Below, piece after piece: positions 17,759 through 28,200 of a DNA stretch of 64,000 nucleotides; position 1 is the first letter of the stretch; each line of letters opens with the position of its first letter. The DNA lies in the NCBI RefSeq assembly GCF_900069005.2, contig NZ_LN831279.1, forward strand, positions 1,086,581-1,150,580. Reading direction: 5' to 3'. Made by a program: the position numbers and the translations under genes. This DNA is from Paenibacillus sp. GM2. GTDB taxonomy: Bacteria; Bacillota; Bacilli; Paenibacillales; Paenibacillaceae. The notes below the pieces were generated by a model. The model did no database searches. It saw only the letters and a list, made by a program, of their open reading frames with translations, and was not told the origin of the DNA.

Positions 17759-17865
17759 ATCCGCTCCACAGGTGTTCAGAAATTGTATAGGCGTAGATTA
17801 TATACTTCTGACAGTGGGGCTCGCAAGAATGAATAATTGCTATTTGAGGAGGAGAGTCCACGAGT

Positions 17866-18441
17866 ATGAATATCATCAGAAATTTCAGAGACGAGTCTAT
17901 AGGCCTTGATCTTGACTCTCTGACAGAAATTAAATTGTACAAAAGCATGAGCAGAACTACCATTCATTACTGCAGAGGGTTCTATATCAATTGTCAAGGC
18001 AATCTGGTTGGGGTTGTTGCCACTCCGGGAGGGCCCGCCTTTTTTTATAATCTGGATATTTATTTTTTGCGTGAAAGGCCATTTCGCTTTACCCTGGAGT
18101 CCGATCAATTCAATAACACGGTACATTTCTCGCAGGACGGGCGGCAAAAGATGCAAATCACTTATATGCGGGAGATCAGCCTGCAAGAAGGAGACTGGGC
18201 CGATGATGAACTGCATGACTTCTTCCACTGGTTAATCAAGGCGGTAAATAATCGCAAATTCTATGGATTCTACACGTTAAATAAAGGGCAGCCGCTGGCT
18301 TGCAGCCTGGCTGATCGTGATGGCCGTGAGGGAGCAAGTATGTCTACTGCTGAATATAACTCTCAAGATTCAGTTGATCTTGATAATGCGATCAGACGAG
18401 CGGATGAAATCCTCGACAATCTGGATGAGGCGACAAATTAG
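17866..18441 (+). CDS. Protein of unknown function, 191 aa
   Basis: I do not recognise this protein. It is soluble with no signal peptide or membrane helix. The first 140 residues look like a mixed alpha/beta fold (RGFYINCQGNLVGVVATPGG, then PFRFTLESDQFNNTVHFS), and the tail is acidic and helical (NAIRRADEILDNLDEATN). An AGGAGG site fits the ATG, so it is very probably translated. It is monocistronic between a response regulator and a diguanylate cyclase. A motif close to AGAAATTGTATAG about 80 nt upstream recurs before the cyclase gene. Confidence 0.75.
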   Translation: MNIIRNFRDESIGLDLDSLTEIKLYKSMSRTTIHYCRGFYINCQGNLVGVVATPGGPAFFYNLDIYFLRERPFRFTLESDQFNNTVHFSQDGRQKMQITYMREISLQEGDWADDELHDFFHWLIKAVNNRKFYGFYTLNKGQPLACSLADRDGREGASMSTAEYNSQDSVDLDNAIRRADEILDNLDEATN

Positions 18442-18848
18442 CAGATTGAACAAGTGTGCGAGCCGTTGACAGCCTTTGTAAAGAAGGGTCAGCATGGATA
18501 AGGAAAAGGGCCTGAGCTGCTTGCTGTAGGTTCGTAAATAGGTAGTAGGGGCCGAAGGGCAAAGTGGACGCTTTTTCCGGGCTTTGATCGAAGATCAGAC
18601 TGCTTGGCGGTCTGGAAGGATCAGGGACGGGGCAGGCGTCTTTTCTATCCGTAGAGAAATTGTAGAGCCGTATTGTGTACGCTAAAGATTATGGTTTATC
18701 CTACTGATGTCTTACGTCTTTAAGATTATGAACCAGGCTTATATAACTACATGAAAAAGTTCTGATTCTATAAAAAAATGGAAAAAAACAAACTTTGTTG
18801 CAAACAACTTATAAAAACTGGTTAATAAACATCTTTTGCAACTATTGC
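18442..18848. other. Non-coding stretch before the diguanylate cyclase
   Basis: About 400 bp without a credible gene on either strand. The first half is GC-rich with several short inverted segments (for example GGGCTTTGATCGAAGATCAG with internal pairing). The second half is AT-rich and leads into the promoter of the cyclase. AGAAATTGTAGAGCCGTA at 18655 resembles strings at 15321 and 17778. I see no known riboswitch pattern. Confidence 0.4.
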
Positions 18849-18877
18849 TTGAGTTGGATCGTTCTTACTTGTATATT
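18849..18877 (+). promoter_or_regulatory. Candidate sigma-A promoter of the diguanylate cyclase gene
   Basis: A -35 box TTGAGT and a -10 box TATATT are separated by 17 bp, ending about 70 nt before the cyclase start. This is a pattern match only. Confidence 0.4.
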
Positions 18878-18949
18878 TAGAAAGTGCAGTCCGGAAGTAC
18901 GGTTATTACATAACATGAGTGGAAAATAGATTTGGTTGGTGGTGAACGA

Positions 18950-19612
18950 ATGAGTAGATTAGTAGATAGTATTCCAAGCTGGGCGTACATCGTTAACATT
19001 GTCGTCTTAATCCTAATAGGCATCGCCTTACATGCTACCTTTAGCGAACGCTCCAGGTTGAAACGTCTTGCTTATCGTGATACGGTCACCGGTCTATATA
19101 ATCGCAATGGGTTGGATCGCTTCTGGAAGAAATATAATGGCAAGGGAAATCTGGCGATCATGAGCCTTGATCTTGACTACTTCAAGGAAGTCAATGATAC
19201 CTTCGGGCATCATATGGGGGATATGCTGCTACGCGCGGTCGGCAAAGATTTGAGACGGGTAACGAACAAGCATCAACAGGCCTACCGGGTCGGCGGCGAT
19301 GAATTTCTAATCATTCTTAAAAATTGTGAGCAGGATACGGTCGAAATTCTCGCTGAGTTAATCTTAGGGAAAATATGCCGGCCCTACTATATTGAAGGGC
19401 GGGATATCGCGATTACCGGAAGCATCGGCATCAGCATGGCGGATGGACAACATGCCGAGCAGCGCCGTATGCAAGAGGAAGCGGATATTGCCATGTACCG
19501 GGCCAAGCGTCTCGGCAAAAATCGTTATACTGTCTATAGCAGCGGTAAGATCAGAGAAATAAGCAAGGTAGAGCCAGTCCGCTTGCCTAAGAAGAAGAGC
19601 AGCGTGAATTGA
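18950..19612 (+). CDS. Membrane-anchored diguanylate cyclase (GGDEF)
   Basis: GGDEF enzymes make cyclic di-GMP from two GTP. The protein has one N-terminal membrane helix (WAYIVNIVVLILIGIALHA) and a complete GGDEF domain: DTVTGLYNRNGLDRFW at its start, LDLDYFKEVNDTFGHHMGD for metal and GTP, and the active-site GGDEF at residues 115-119. The RxxD inhibitory site usually found just before it is absent (NKHQQAYR instead), so product inhibition there is unlikely. The ATG at 18950 follows GGTGGTG. No PAS or GAF sensor is attached. Confidence 0.92.
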   Translation: MSRLVDSIPSWAYIVNIVVLILIGIALHATFSERSRLKRLAYRDTVTGLYNRNGLDRFWKKYNGKGNLAIMSLDLDYFKEVNDTFGHHMGDMLLRAVGKDLRRVTNKHQQAYRVGGDEFLIILKNCEQDTVEILAELILGKICRPYYIEGRDIAITGSIGISMADGQHAEQRRMQEEADIAMYRAKRLGKNRYTVYSSGKIREISKVEPVRLPKKKSSVN

Positions 19613-19638
19613 ACGGATGATATGAGAGAATAAACTCC

Positions 19639-19677
19639 AAAGCCAGGCGGGACTTTCCAGGTTCTGTCTTTATTTTT
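19639..19677 (+). terminator. Possible terminator after the GGDEF gene
   Basis: AAAGCCAG pairs imperfectly with CTGTCTTT around an inner GGA/TCC pair and is followed by ATTTTT. Weak. Confidence 0.4.
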
Positions 19678-19796
19678 GTAAAATAACACAAAAGTCCATA
19701 TACCAGATCACTTTATTATCGTTACGGCAGCAAGGTGGCATAGTAGAATAAAGGGAGTGCGCACAGTATTTTGAACGATGCTTAGGAGGAGCCGAC

Positions 19797-21980
19797 ATGC
19801 CTGTTTTTTTTGATGAAGCAAAGGGAATCTTTCATTTACAGACGCTGGGTTCAAGTTATGTAATTCAATTGGTGCGGGGATATGCAGCACATGTCTACTA
19901 TGGGAAGAAGCTGCGTCAGAACAGTAATCTGGACGGGATGTTAGTACATACTGGACGGGCTTCCTTCAGCCCGAGCCTTCCGGGGGACCCGTCGTTGTCG
20001 CTGGATGCTCTTCCCCAGGAATACCCTCAGTATGGAACCGGGGATTTCCGCTATCCTGCTTATCAGGTCACACTGTCTGATGGTACGCGGATTACTGAAC
20101 TGCTGTACAGATCACATCGGATTATCCAGGGCAAGCCGGCTCTTAAGGGACTGCCTGCCGTCTATGTGGAACAGCAGGATGAGGCGGAGACGCTGGAGCT
20201 GGAGCTGTATGACAATTATTCGGGTCTTGTTGTCACATTGAGCTACAGCGTATTTACGAATCTCGATGTCATTGCAAGATCCGCCAAATTTGTGAATACC
20301 GGACAGGAAGAGATCCAATTGGGGCAGATGATGAGCGTATCGCTTGATTTCCCGGATCATCAATTCGACAGCTTGTATTTGCCTGGTGCTTGGGCTAGAG
20401 AACGCCATGTCGTCAGGAAGCCGCTTGCTCCAGGAATTACCGCGATCGGCAGTCGCAGAGGGGCCAGCTCGCACAATATGAATCCCTTTTTCGCTTTGCT
20501 CCGACCGGATGCAAGTGAACGTCAAGGTGAGGTATACGGATTCAGTCTGGTATATAGCGGAAATTTCCTGGCTCAGGCGGAAGTAGATCAATATGGAACT
20601 ACACGGTTCTCCATGGGCATCCAACCGTTTGATTTTGGCTGGAAATTGCAGCAGGGCGAGAGCTTCCAGTCTCCGGAAGTGGTCATGGTCTATTCGGCGG
20701 AGGGGATCGGCGGGATGTCACGGACGTACCACAAATTGTACCGAACCCGATTATGCCGAGGACAACATCGCGATGCGGAGCGTCCTGTACTCGTCAACAA
20801 TTGGGAGGCTACCTATTTTCATTTCAATGCTGATAAGATCGAGGATATTGCAAGCGCGGGCGCGGAGCTTGGTATCGAGCTGTTTGTATTGGACGACGGC
20901 TGGTTTGGACATCGGGATTCGGACAATAGTTCCTTAGGGGACTGGTATGAGGATCGGCGCAAGCTGCCGCAAGGTTTAGGCGACCTGGCAGCCCGTGTTC
21001 AGGGCTACGGCCTGCAATTCGGCCTATGGTTCGAGCCTGAGATGGTCTCGCCGGACAGCGAGTTATACCGGGCCCATCCTGATTGGTGTCTGCATGTTCC
21101 CGGCCGACGCCGCACCGAGGCCAGACAGCAGCTGATCCTCGATCTGTCCAGACCGGAAGTCCAACACTATCTGTATGACAGACTAAGCGATCTATTATCA
21201 AATGTACCCATCTCCTACGTTAAATGGGATATGAATCGCAATATGACCGAGATAGGTTCCGCAGCGCTTTTGCCAGAGCGGCAAGCGGAAACTGCTCATC
21301 GATATATGCTGGGACTTTATGCATTGCTGGAACGGATAACGAGCCAATTCCCGCAGGTATTGTTCGAGAGCTGTTCCGGTGGCGGCGGACGATTTGATCC
21401 CGGTATGCTCTACTATATGCCGCAGACCTGGACCAGCGATGATACAGATGCCGCGGAACGCTTGAAGATCCAGTATGGTACCAGCCTTGTATACCCGGTC
21501 TCTGCGATGGGGGCCCATGTGTCGGCCGTGCCAAACCATCAGGTGGGCCGGATTACCTCCTTGGCTTTCCGCGGAGATGTCGCGATGTCAGGAAACTTCG
21601 GGTATGAGCTGGATTTGAGCAAATTCACAGCTGAGGAGAAGGAGATTGCAAAAGCGCAGATCGCTGCTTATAAGCGTAGGCGTTCTCTTGTTCAGACAGG
21701 GGATATGTTCCGCCTAAAAAGCCCGTTTGAAGGTCAAATGACAGGATGGATGTTTGTGAGCGAAGATCAGTCGGAAGCGCTGTTGTTCTATTATCAAGTA
21801 TTGGCAGAGCCTAATGCTCCGATCCATTATATCAAACTTGAGGGGCTTGATCCGCAGCGGAATTATCGACTGGAAGGATGCGAGGCGCTTTATGGGGGAG
21901 ATCGATTGATGTCAGCTGGACTCCCCTTGCAGCTGGAAGGGGATTTCTCAAGTCGAGTAATCCATTTGCACGGATGTTAA
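19797..21980 (+). CDS. Alpha-galactosidase, glycoside hydrolase family 36
   Basis: The enzyme hydrolyses terminal alpha-galactosides such as raffinose or melibiose. The 727-aa length is typical for bacterial GH36. An N-terminal beta-sandwich is followed by the barrel with LFVLDDGWFGHRD, the nucleophile Asp in YVKWDMNR (about residue 477), the SGGGGRFDPG loop and the acid/base Asp in TSDDTDAAERL (about 548). There is no signal peptide, so it acts in the cytoplasm after uptake. AGGAGG precedes the ATG. It stands alone between terminators, with no sugar transporter next to it. Confidence 0.95.
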   Translation: MPVFFDEAKGIFHLQTLGSSYVIQLVRGYAAHVYYGKKLRQNSNLDGMLVHTGRASFSPSLPGDPSLSLDALPQEYPQYGTGDFRYPAYQVTLSDGTRITELLYRSHRIIQGKPALKGLPAVYVEQQDEAETLELELYDNYSGLVVTLSYSVFTNLDVIARSAKFVNTGQEEIQLGQMMSVSLDFPDHQFDSLYLPGAWARERHVVRKPLAPGITAIGSRRGASSHNMNPFFALLRPDASERQGEVYGFSLVYSGNFLAQAEVDQYGTTRFSMGIQPFDFGWKLQQGESFQSPEVVMVYSAEGIGGMSRTYHKLYRTRLCRGQHRDAERPVLVNNWEATYFHFNADKIEDIASAGAELGIELFVLDDGWFGHRDSDNSSLGDWYEDRRKLPQGLGDLAARVQGYGLQFGLWFEPEMVSPDSELYRAHPDWCLHVPGRRRTEARQQLILDLSRPEVQHYLYDRLSDLLSNVPISYVKWDMNRNMTEIGSAALLPERQAETAHRYMLGLYALLERITSQFPQVLFESCSGGGGRFDPGMLYYMPQTWTSDDTDAAERLKIQYGTSLVYPVSAMGAHVSAVPNHQVGRITSLAFRGDVAMSGNFGYELDLSKFTAEEKEIAKAQIAAYKRRRSLVQTGDMFRLKSPFEGQMTGWMFVSEDQSEALLFYYQVLAEPNAPIHYIKLEGLDPQRNYRLEGCEALYGGDRLMSAGLPLQLEGDFSSRVIHLHGC

Positions 21981-21988
21981 CCAATAGA

Positions 21989-22029
21989 AAGGGCTTCATT
22001 CCCAGCGGGAGTGAGGCCCTTATTTTTTG
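21989..22029. terminator. Bidirectional terminator between alpha-galactosidase and chemoreceptor
   Basis: AAGGGCTTCATTCCC pairs with GGGAGTGAGGCCCTT around AGC and is followed by ATTTTTT. It separates two convergent genes. Confidence 0.85.
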
Positions 22030-22032
22030 CTA

Positions 22033-23283
22033 TTAAAATTTGAAAATATGTATTGTCTTTTGTAGCTGGAATACGGAATTTTTCATCTCTTCAATATCCT
22101 TCGCCAGAGCTTGAACGGAATTGATCTGTTCATTCATCGAAGCAGATACTTGCTCTGTCCCTGCTGCAGACTGCTGAGTAATAGCCGAGATATTCTGAAT
22201 CGAGGATGAGATATTGTGAGCACTTTCCAGCATGGATTCGCTCTCTTGGGTGAAAGCAGCGATCTGTTCCGAAATGTATTGAACACTTTGTACGATCTGC
22301 TGGAAGATCTGCTCTGCTTCACGGATCATCTCGCTTTGCTGATGGACGACTTCCTCGTTGATCTTGATATTCTGGCTTGCGCGCTGAACGTCTTGCTCAA
22401 TGCTTCTAACGAGGTTGAATACTTCCTTTGTAGAAGTGGTTGATTCTTCCGCCAGCTTGCGTACTTCCTGGGCAACTACGGCAAAGCCTGCACCATGTTC
22501 CCCGGCTCTCGCTGCTTCTATAGAGGCATTAAGTGAGAGAAGGTTCGTCTGCTCGGCGATCTCAGAGATCGTTGCCGTAATCTTGGTGATGCCTTTGGCA
22601 TTGCGGGCCAGCGCATCAATGGATTCAGCAACCTTTTCGGTAGCATCGATGTTCTTCTTCATCCCTTTGGCCTGCATAGCGACGGAATCACGGCCTTTCT
22701 CCACAAGCTTCAGCATATCAGAGGAACGCTCATTCATTACGTGGGTTGACTCCGCGTAGTTGCTTACCTTTGTTTCGATTTCACCGATAGAGTCCTTCAT
22801 ACCGCCTACGTCTTCGGAAATTTCGTTCGCCCCAAGGGCAAGCTCATTAGACGAAAGAGCGACCTGGCTCATTACCTCAACAAGTTCCTCATTCCGGTCC
22901 GAGATGGATCGGCTGGAGTCCATAACCTTGCGGGTGATGTCCGAGGTTTCCTGGAGGATCTTGCGCAGCTTGTCCACCATACTGTTAAAGGAACGATTAA
23001 GGTTCTCCATTCCCCCCGATTCCATGATTCGGCTCGTGAAATCACCTTTGGCAATCTTTGCCGAAGCATTCGAAATATCGTCAAAGGAACTCGTAAGCGC
23101 AGTCTGCAAATAGCGAGTAAATGGATAGGTAAGTCCCGCCAAGACAGCGATTACACAAATTCCGACTACAATTTTGCCAACCAAAATAAAGGCTATAAGC
23201 GTTGGAACGGCAAAAAGTGCGGCCACAAGATAACATGCTGCTGTAATCTTCTGATTAAGGGGTAGTCTGTTGAACCATGACAT
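22033..23283 (-). CDS. Methyl-accepting chemotaxis protein without an external sensor domain
   Basis: The 416-aa protein has two adjacent membrane helices (about residues 15-33 and 36-54) with almost no loop between them, then a HAMP-like segment ([19 protein letters not shown]) and a long signalling hairpin. The highly conserved tip [20 protein letters not shown] and [14 protein letters not shown] is intact, so coupling to CheA/CheW is expected. There is no extracellular ligand-binding domain and no PAS domain, so it may sense membrane state or internal cues, or act through partner receptors. AAGGAGG precedes the ATG. Confidence 0.92.
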   Translation of the reverse strand: MSWFNRLPLNQKITAACYLVAALFAVPTLIAFILVGKIVVGICVIAVLAGLTYPFTRYLQTALTSSFDDISNASAKIAKGDFTSRIMESGGMENLNRSFNSMVDKLRKILQETSDITRKVMDSSRSISDRNEELVEVMSQVALSSNELALGANEISEDVGGMKDSIGEIETKVSNYAESTHVMNERSSDMLKLVEKGRDSVAMQAKGMKKNIDATEKVAESIDALARNAKGITKITATISEIAEQTNLLSLNASIEAARAGEHGAGFAVVAQEVRKLAEESTTSTKEVFNLVRSIEQDVQRASQNIKINEEVVHQQSEMIREAEQIFQQIVQSVQYISEQIAAFTQESESMLESAHNISSSIQNISAITQQSAAGTEQVSASMNEQINSVQALAKDIEEMKNSVFQLQKTIHIFKF

Positions 23284-23507
23284 AGGGATAATGACCTCCT
23301 TGTAAATTAGGATAATCCTACCACAATTATATCATCGAGTTGTGAAAGGGGATACAACGAATTATATGATTTCTCCTAAACTTTGAAACGTTCGGGTTAT
23401 TATGGAACATCGCAGTAGAACCAAAGCCGCATAGATTATTTTTTTGTATAGCTAATAACAGAAGGATGATTTGGGCTTCAATCCGCGCAACATAATATAT
23501 AGGAGGT

Positions 23508-23663
23508 TTGAAAGGGAAGCAAAGTGGAGTAGAGTGGAGTAATTTAGCAGAGCTGAAATATACAAGGGCGGTTTCCGGCATTATAGATATATTAGGCGGA
23601 TTAGGCGAGAATGAATTGCGGCCGATATTGGGCACCATACGAAGAATTATAAGGGATTTTTGA
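23508..23663 (+). pseudogene. Short frame resembling the C-terminus of a MarR-type regulator
   Basis: This frame encodes 51 residues ending GENELRPILGTIRRIIRDF, similar in style to the C-terminal dimerisation helices of MarR regulators. The only start-like codon is a TTG one nucleotide after AGGAGG, too close for normal initiation, and the frame upstream has a TAA at 23493. It lies 23 bp before a DHA2-type exporter, where a MarR repressor is often found, so it may be the remnant of one. It could also be chance. Confidence 0.25.
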
Positions 23664-23686
23664 CAACGTGAGAGAAGGAGCTACCG

Positions 23687-25198
23687 ATGAGCAATAAAGG
23701 ACAAACAGCAGCATTGCCATTCAAAAGATGGCCGATTGTGATGGCGCTGATGATCGGGGCGTTTGTCGCTATTTTAAATCAAACCTTAATGAATGTAGCC
23801 TTGCCAAAGATGATGGCCGATCTTAATGTAACGACGACAACCATTCAATGGCTGACGACAGGATTTATGCTGGTTAACGGGGTTCTGATTCCGGTGAGTG
23901 CTTATTTAATGGAGCGATTCAGCACAAGATCCCTGTTTATTTCGGCGATGAGTCTATTTGCGTTAGGGACGGTCGTCTGCGGAATAGGCTCAAGTTTTGC
24001 CATGGTATTAGTCGGACGACTTGTTCAGGCTGCCGGTGCAGGTATTTTAATGCCAATGATGGTTGTCGTGTTCCTGACGATATTCCCGATTGAAAAGCGC
24101 GGACAGGCCATGGGAACGATGGGGATCGCTATGAACTTCGCTCCGGCCTTTGGACCGACGTTGTCCGGGTGGGTGATTCAGCATCAATCCTGGCATACCT
24201 TATTCTGGATCATTTTACCGTTTGCCCTGTTGTCCATTATTTTGGGTATTATATTCATGAAAAATGTGACGGAGGTCTCACGGCCCAAGCTGGATAAGCT
24301 GTCGGTCATATTGTCAACGATCGGCTTTGGCGGCGTATTGTATGGCTTCAGTGAAGCGGGCAGCAAGGGCTGGGGGTCCAGTGTGGTAATTGCCACTTTG
24401 GCCGTTGGTGTTGTGGCTCTGGCCTTGTTTATGACACGTCAGCTTCGCAGCGAGCATCCTATGCTTGAATTCAGAGTTTTTAAATACGATATGTTCGCCT
24501 TGACGACTGTTATCAACGTGGTGGTGACGATGGCGCTATATGCAGCGATGATATTGCTGCCGATATACCTGCAGAACATTCGCGGCTTTACACCGCTGCA
24601 GGCGGGACTATTGCTCATGCCTGGAGCGCTGCTGATGGGAATTATGTCACCGATCACGGGGATGATCTTTGACAGGATCGGAGCGAGGTTACTGGCTGTC
24701 GTCGGTTTAGGAATCACGATCGTAACCACCTGGGAATTCAGTCATTTGACCGATAGTACAAGCTATGTTCATCTGCTGCTGATGTATACGGTGCGGATGT
24801 TCGGGATGTCGCTGCTGATGATGCCGATTCAGACGGCCGGCTTGAATCAGCTTCCTGCCAAGCTTAACGCCCATGGTACGGCAATGTCCAACACCTTGCG
24901 GACGATTGCGGGGGCCTTGGGTACAGCACTGCTTGTGTCGGTGATGACGACGCGAACCAAAAGCCAGGTGACAGCGCAAATTATCGCCGCCGGCATTAAT
25001 CCGAAGGATCCGGCCAATGCTCAGCAACTGGCGCATATTACGAAGGAAGCGACGATTAATGGCATCGATTATGCCTTCGTCATTGCTACAGGGATTACGG
25101 CCGTTGCCTTCGTCTTGTCTTTCTTCATTCGCAAGGTGAAGATAGATCAAGGAGAGAAGGGCGCCGGGGAAATTGCCGCCAAACCGGTAAAGGCATAA
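23687..25198 (+). CDS. MFS transporter, DHA2 (EmrB/QacA-like) family
   Basis: The 503-aa protein has about 14 hydrophobic segments, as in 14-TM proton-driven drug exporters. Family marks are LNQTLMNVALPKMMADLNV in helix 1, WLTTGFMLVNGVLIPVSAYL in helix 2, GRLVQAAGAGILMPMM (motif C-like) and APAFGPTLSGW in helix 5. It probably exports lipophilic toxic compounds. The start has AGAAGGAG, 7 nt before the ATG. No intact regulator is adjacent, and a short MarR-like fragment lies just upstream. Confidence 0.93.
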   Translation: MSNKGQTAALPFKRWPIVMALMIGAFVAILNQTLMNVALPKMMADLNVTTTTIQWLTTGFMLVNGVLIPVSAYLMERFSTRSLFISAMSLFALGTVVCGIGSSFAMVLVGRLVQAAGAGILMPMMVVVFLTIFPIEKRGQAMGTMGIAMNFAPAFGPTLSGWVIQHQSWHTLFWIILPFALLSIILGIIFMKNVTEVSRPKLDKLSVILSTIGFGGVLYGFSEAGSKGWGSSVVIATLAVGVVALALFMTRQLRSEHPMLEFRVFKYDMFALTTVINVVVTMALYAAMILLPIYLQNIRGFTPLQAGLLLMPGALLMGIMSPITGMIFDRIGARLLAVVGLGITIVTTWEFSHLTDSTSYVHLLLMYTVRMFGMSLLMMPIQTAGLNQLPAKLNAHGTAMSNTLRTIAGALGTALLVSVMTTRTKSQVTAQIIAAGINPKDPANAQQLAHITKEATINGIDYAFVIATGITAVAFVLSFFIRKVKIDQGEKGAGEIAAKPVKA

Positions 25199-25213
25199 AC
25201 GATCAGACCAAGC

Positions 25214-25252
25214 AAAGCCCCTGGTTGATTAATACAACCAGGGGCTATCTTT
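25214..25252. terminator. Bidirectional terminator between the MFS and GHL10 genes
   Basis: AGCCCCTGGTTG pairs with CAACCAGGGGCT around ATTAATA. It ends the MFS transcript and, read from the other strand, the GHL10 transcript. Confidence 0.85.
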
Positions 25253-25261
25253 AGCTCTGCG

Positions 25262-28200
25262 TTACTCCATATATTTCAGCAATCTCAGGATCATCAGGAC
25301 GGCTTCCGCCCGGGTCGCATTTTCCTTGGGAGCAAATGTCTGATTGCTCCTGCCCTGAATGATGCCTGCATGATAGGCTGCGGCCACATACGGACTGGCC
25401 CATGCTGGAATCAGGTTCGCATCGGAGAAGGGCAGATTTTCCTTCAAATCAGCTTCTGCTCCTAATGCCCTTACGATCATAGCGGCCATTTCCGCCCGGG
25501 TAATCTGTTGATTCGGTCTGAAGGTATGATCCTGATACCCGTTGATGATGCTGGATTCGAGCACTCTGGCGATGTGCGGTCTTGCCCAGGCTGCGATTTC
25601 GTCGGCATCTGCAAAGGAGATATCTGTTCCATTGCCTTCCAGCTTCAATGCCCGGCTAAGCATTACGGCAAATTGTTCGCGATCCACGGGTTGATTTGGC
25701 CTGAACGTCCCATCGTTGTAACCATTAATCCATTTTTGCCGAACCGCCAGTTGAATGGATATCTCGGCCCAGTGGCCGGAAATATCGGATAAGGTGATGC
25801 TGGAGGGCTCTTCAGAGCTATCCTCGCCTGAATTTTGGTTATTGTCCGTATCCTCACCTGTTGGATCTGTTGGTTGACTTGTGGATGGCGGTGTTGACGG
25901 AGTGCTGCCTGAATCTCCACCTGATCCGCCTCCCCCAGTACCGCCGCCCGGATTATCGCCGCCACCTGTGCTGCTTAAGACCGTCAGTTCATATTCGGCG
26001 GATAGCGATTGATATTTTACAGTAAGTTTTGTTTTGCCCGCGGCAAGGGTTTTGACGAGTCCGTGATCATCAATCGTTGCTATTCCTGGGTTGCTGCTTG
26101 TGAATTCCATCTGATCGTTGATCGCCAGCTGCTCTGTTCTGTCTTTATAGATCGCTTTAATTGACACTTGATGGCTCTTGCCTGTGTATAGTGCCGGTAT
26201 TTTATCAAATTCAATGGTTCGGATCGGTTCCGGTTCCTTTGCTTCGACAGTCACCTGCTGAGTGGAGTCGCTTTCCTGATGTGCGCGGTTGAACGCTGTA
26301 ATCATATAGGTGTAAGTTTTACCTTGCTCTACAAGATGATCGATATATTGTTGATGATGGCTGGAGAGCTTTCGAACTTGATCATAAATATTAGCGGGAT
26401 TATTGATGTCTGGAGCCTGATTCCCAATACTCCGGTAAACTGCATAATAGGCGACTTCCTCCTGTGGATCCTGCCAATCGAGCTGGATTCCTGATGCCGC
26501 AGCAGTTCCGGTCATCTCTGCAGGTGCAGCGGGCTTGCTCTGTCCAAGCCAGTTCATCTCTGGAACGAGAGCCGAATAAGCGTATAAATCTTGCTGCAGC
26601 CGGTCGTTGAAGCCTAAAGGATTGTCGCGAAGACTTTGGGTAGAGAAGAAAATACTTCCCTTAACGTTGTCAAAATTGCGGTTAAACTGAATCTGGTTCG
26701 GCATCTGATCGGGATCAAGCCAGTTCGGATCATCCGATCCGATCCGATAAGCGCCGTGCCCGATGTACAAGTGCACGTTCCTGCCCTCGACTTGCTTCGC
26801 CCACCAATCAATCAGATTCTCGTAAGCAGCCGGACCGTAATTGAAGTACCAGTAAATCTGCGGGGCGATGTAATCAATCCATTCTTCCTGTACCCACTTA
26901 CGGGTATCCGCATAGATAGCGTTGTAGCTCTCGGTACCTCTAGTATCCGAACCTTCCGGGTCGGAATCGACGTTTTTCCAGATGCCGAAGGGGCTAATGC
27001 CAAATTGAACATAAGGTTTCTCGTCCTTGATTGCTGTGGATAGCTTTTGAATCAAGGTATCCACGTTGTGCCTGCGCCAATCCTCCCGGTTCATCCCGTT
27101 CCCATATTTGCTATAGGAGGCATCGTCGGGGAAATTTACGCCTGCGACCGGATACGGATAGAAGTAGTCGTCAAAGTGTACCGCATCGATATCATAATTT
27201 TGTACGACCTCCATAATGCTGTCGATAATATATTGTTGCGTACCGGGGATGCCCGGGTCCATGATTAGCCTGCCGCCATAGGTAAGCAGCCAATCCTCAT
27301 GCTGGCGCAGCGGATGCTCGGGAATCAGGCTGTTGACATCCGGCTCCATACTTGCGCGATAAGGATTGAACCAGGCATGGAACTCCAGATTTCGCTTATG
27401 CGCCTCCTCAATCATGAAGGCGAGAGGATCATAACCTGGATCTTTGCCTTGCTCTCCGGTCAGCCATTTGGACCATGGGGCGAATTTTGAAGGATAAAAA
27501 GCGTCGGCCGTCGGCTTAACTTGCATGACGATTGCGTTCATTCCAGCCTCTTTCAATTCATCAAGAATAGCGATGAAATCGGCTTTTTGCTGTTCGGCAT
27601 TAAAAGTTCCTTTGGCCGGCCAGTCGATATTTTCCACTGTGGCAATCCAGGCGGCTCGAAGTTCCCGCTTAGGTATCCTTTCCTCTCCATTCACGTTCAC
27701 GACGAGTACGTAGCTATGTGACTTTCCTTGATAGGTTGCAGTTATCATGGTCGCTCCTATACTTTTTGCCGTAACAATTCCTTCGGCATTAATGTCCGCA
27801 ACCGCCGGTTTACTGCTTTTGTAGGTGGAATCTGCAGTTATATCCTTGTCTAAATCCTCGCGGTATTGATCAAGGATATTGTACTTGGCTGTTACCTTGG
27901 CCTGCTGCTGCTCGCCCAACTTCATCGCTTTCAGCCCGGACAATACGATCTTGTCAAGCACAGGCCGCGCCTCGATGATGTCCAAGGAATATTGCGCTTG
28001 TTGTCCCTTGTACTCGGCGGTAATGGTTACCGTACCTGTGTCATGTCCTGTGATTTCTCCGCCCCCAGCTATACTGGCAATGGAAGAATCTGAACTGGTG
28101 AACAACGCCGCATTTGTCACATCGATTGTGTCAGGGTAGTTGGCATACCGGGCGAGGACTTTGACGTTATCGGTTCGACCTTGCTCAATGCTCTCCGGTC

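Noticed and set aside
26636-27043. Long plus-strand frames inside the GHL10 gene
   Set aside because: They are antisense shadows of a long coding frame in GC-balanced DNA and have no ribosome binding site or domain similarity.
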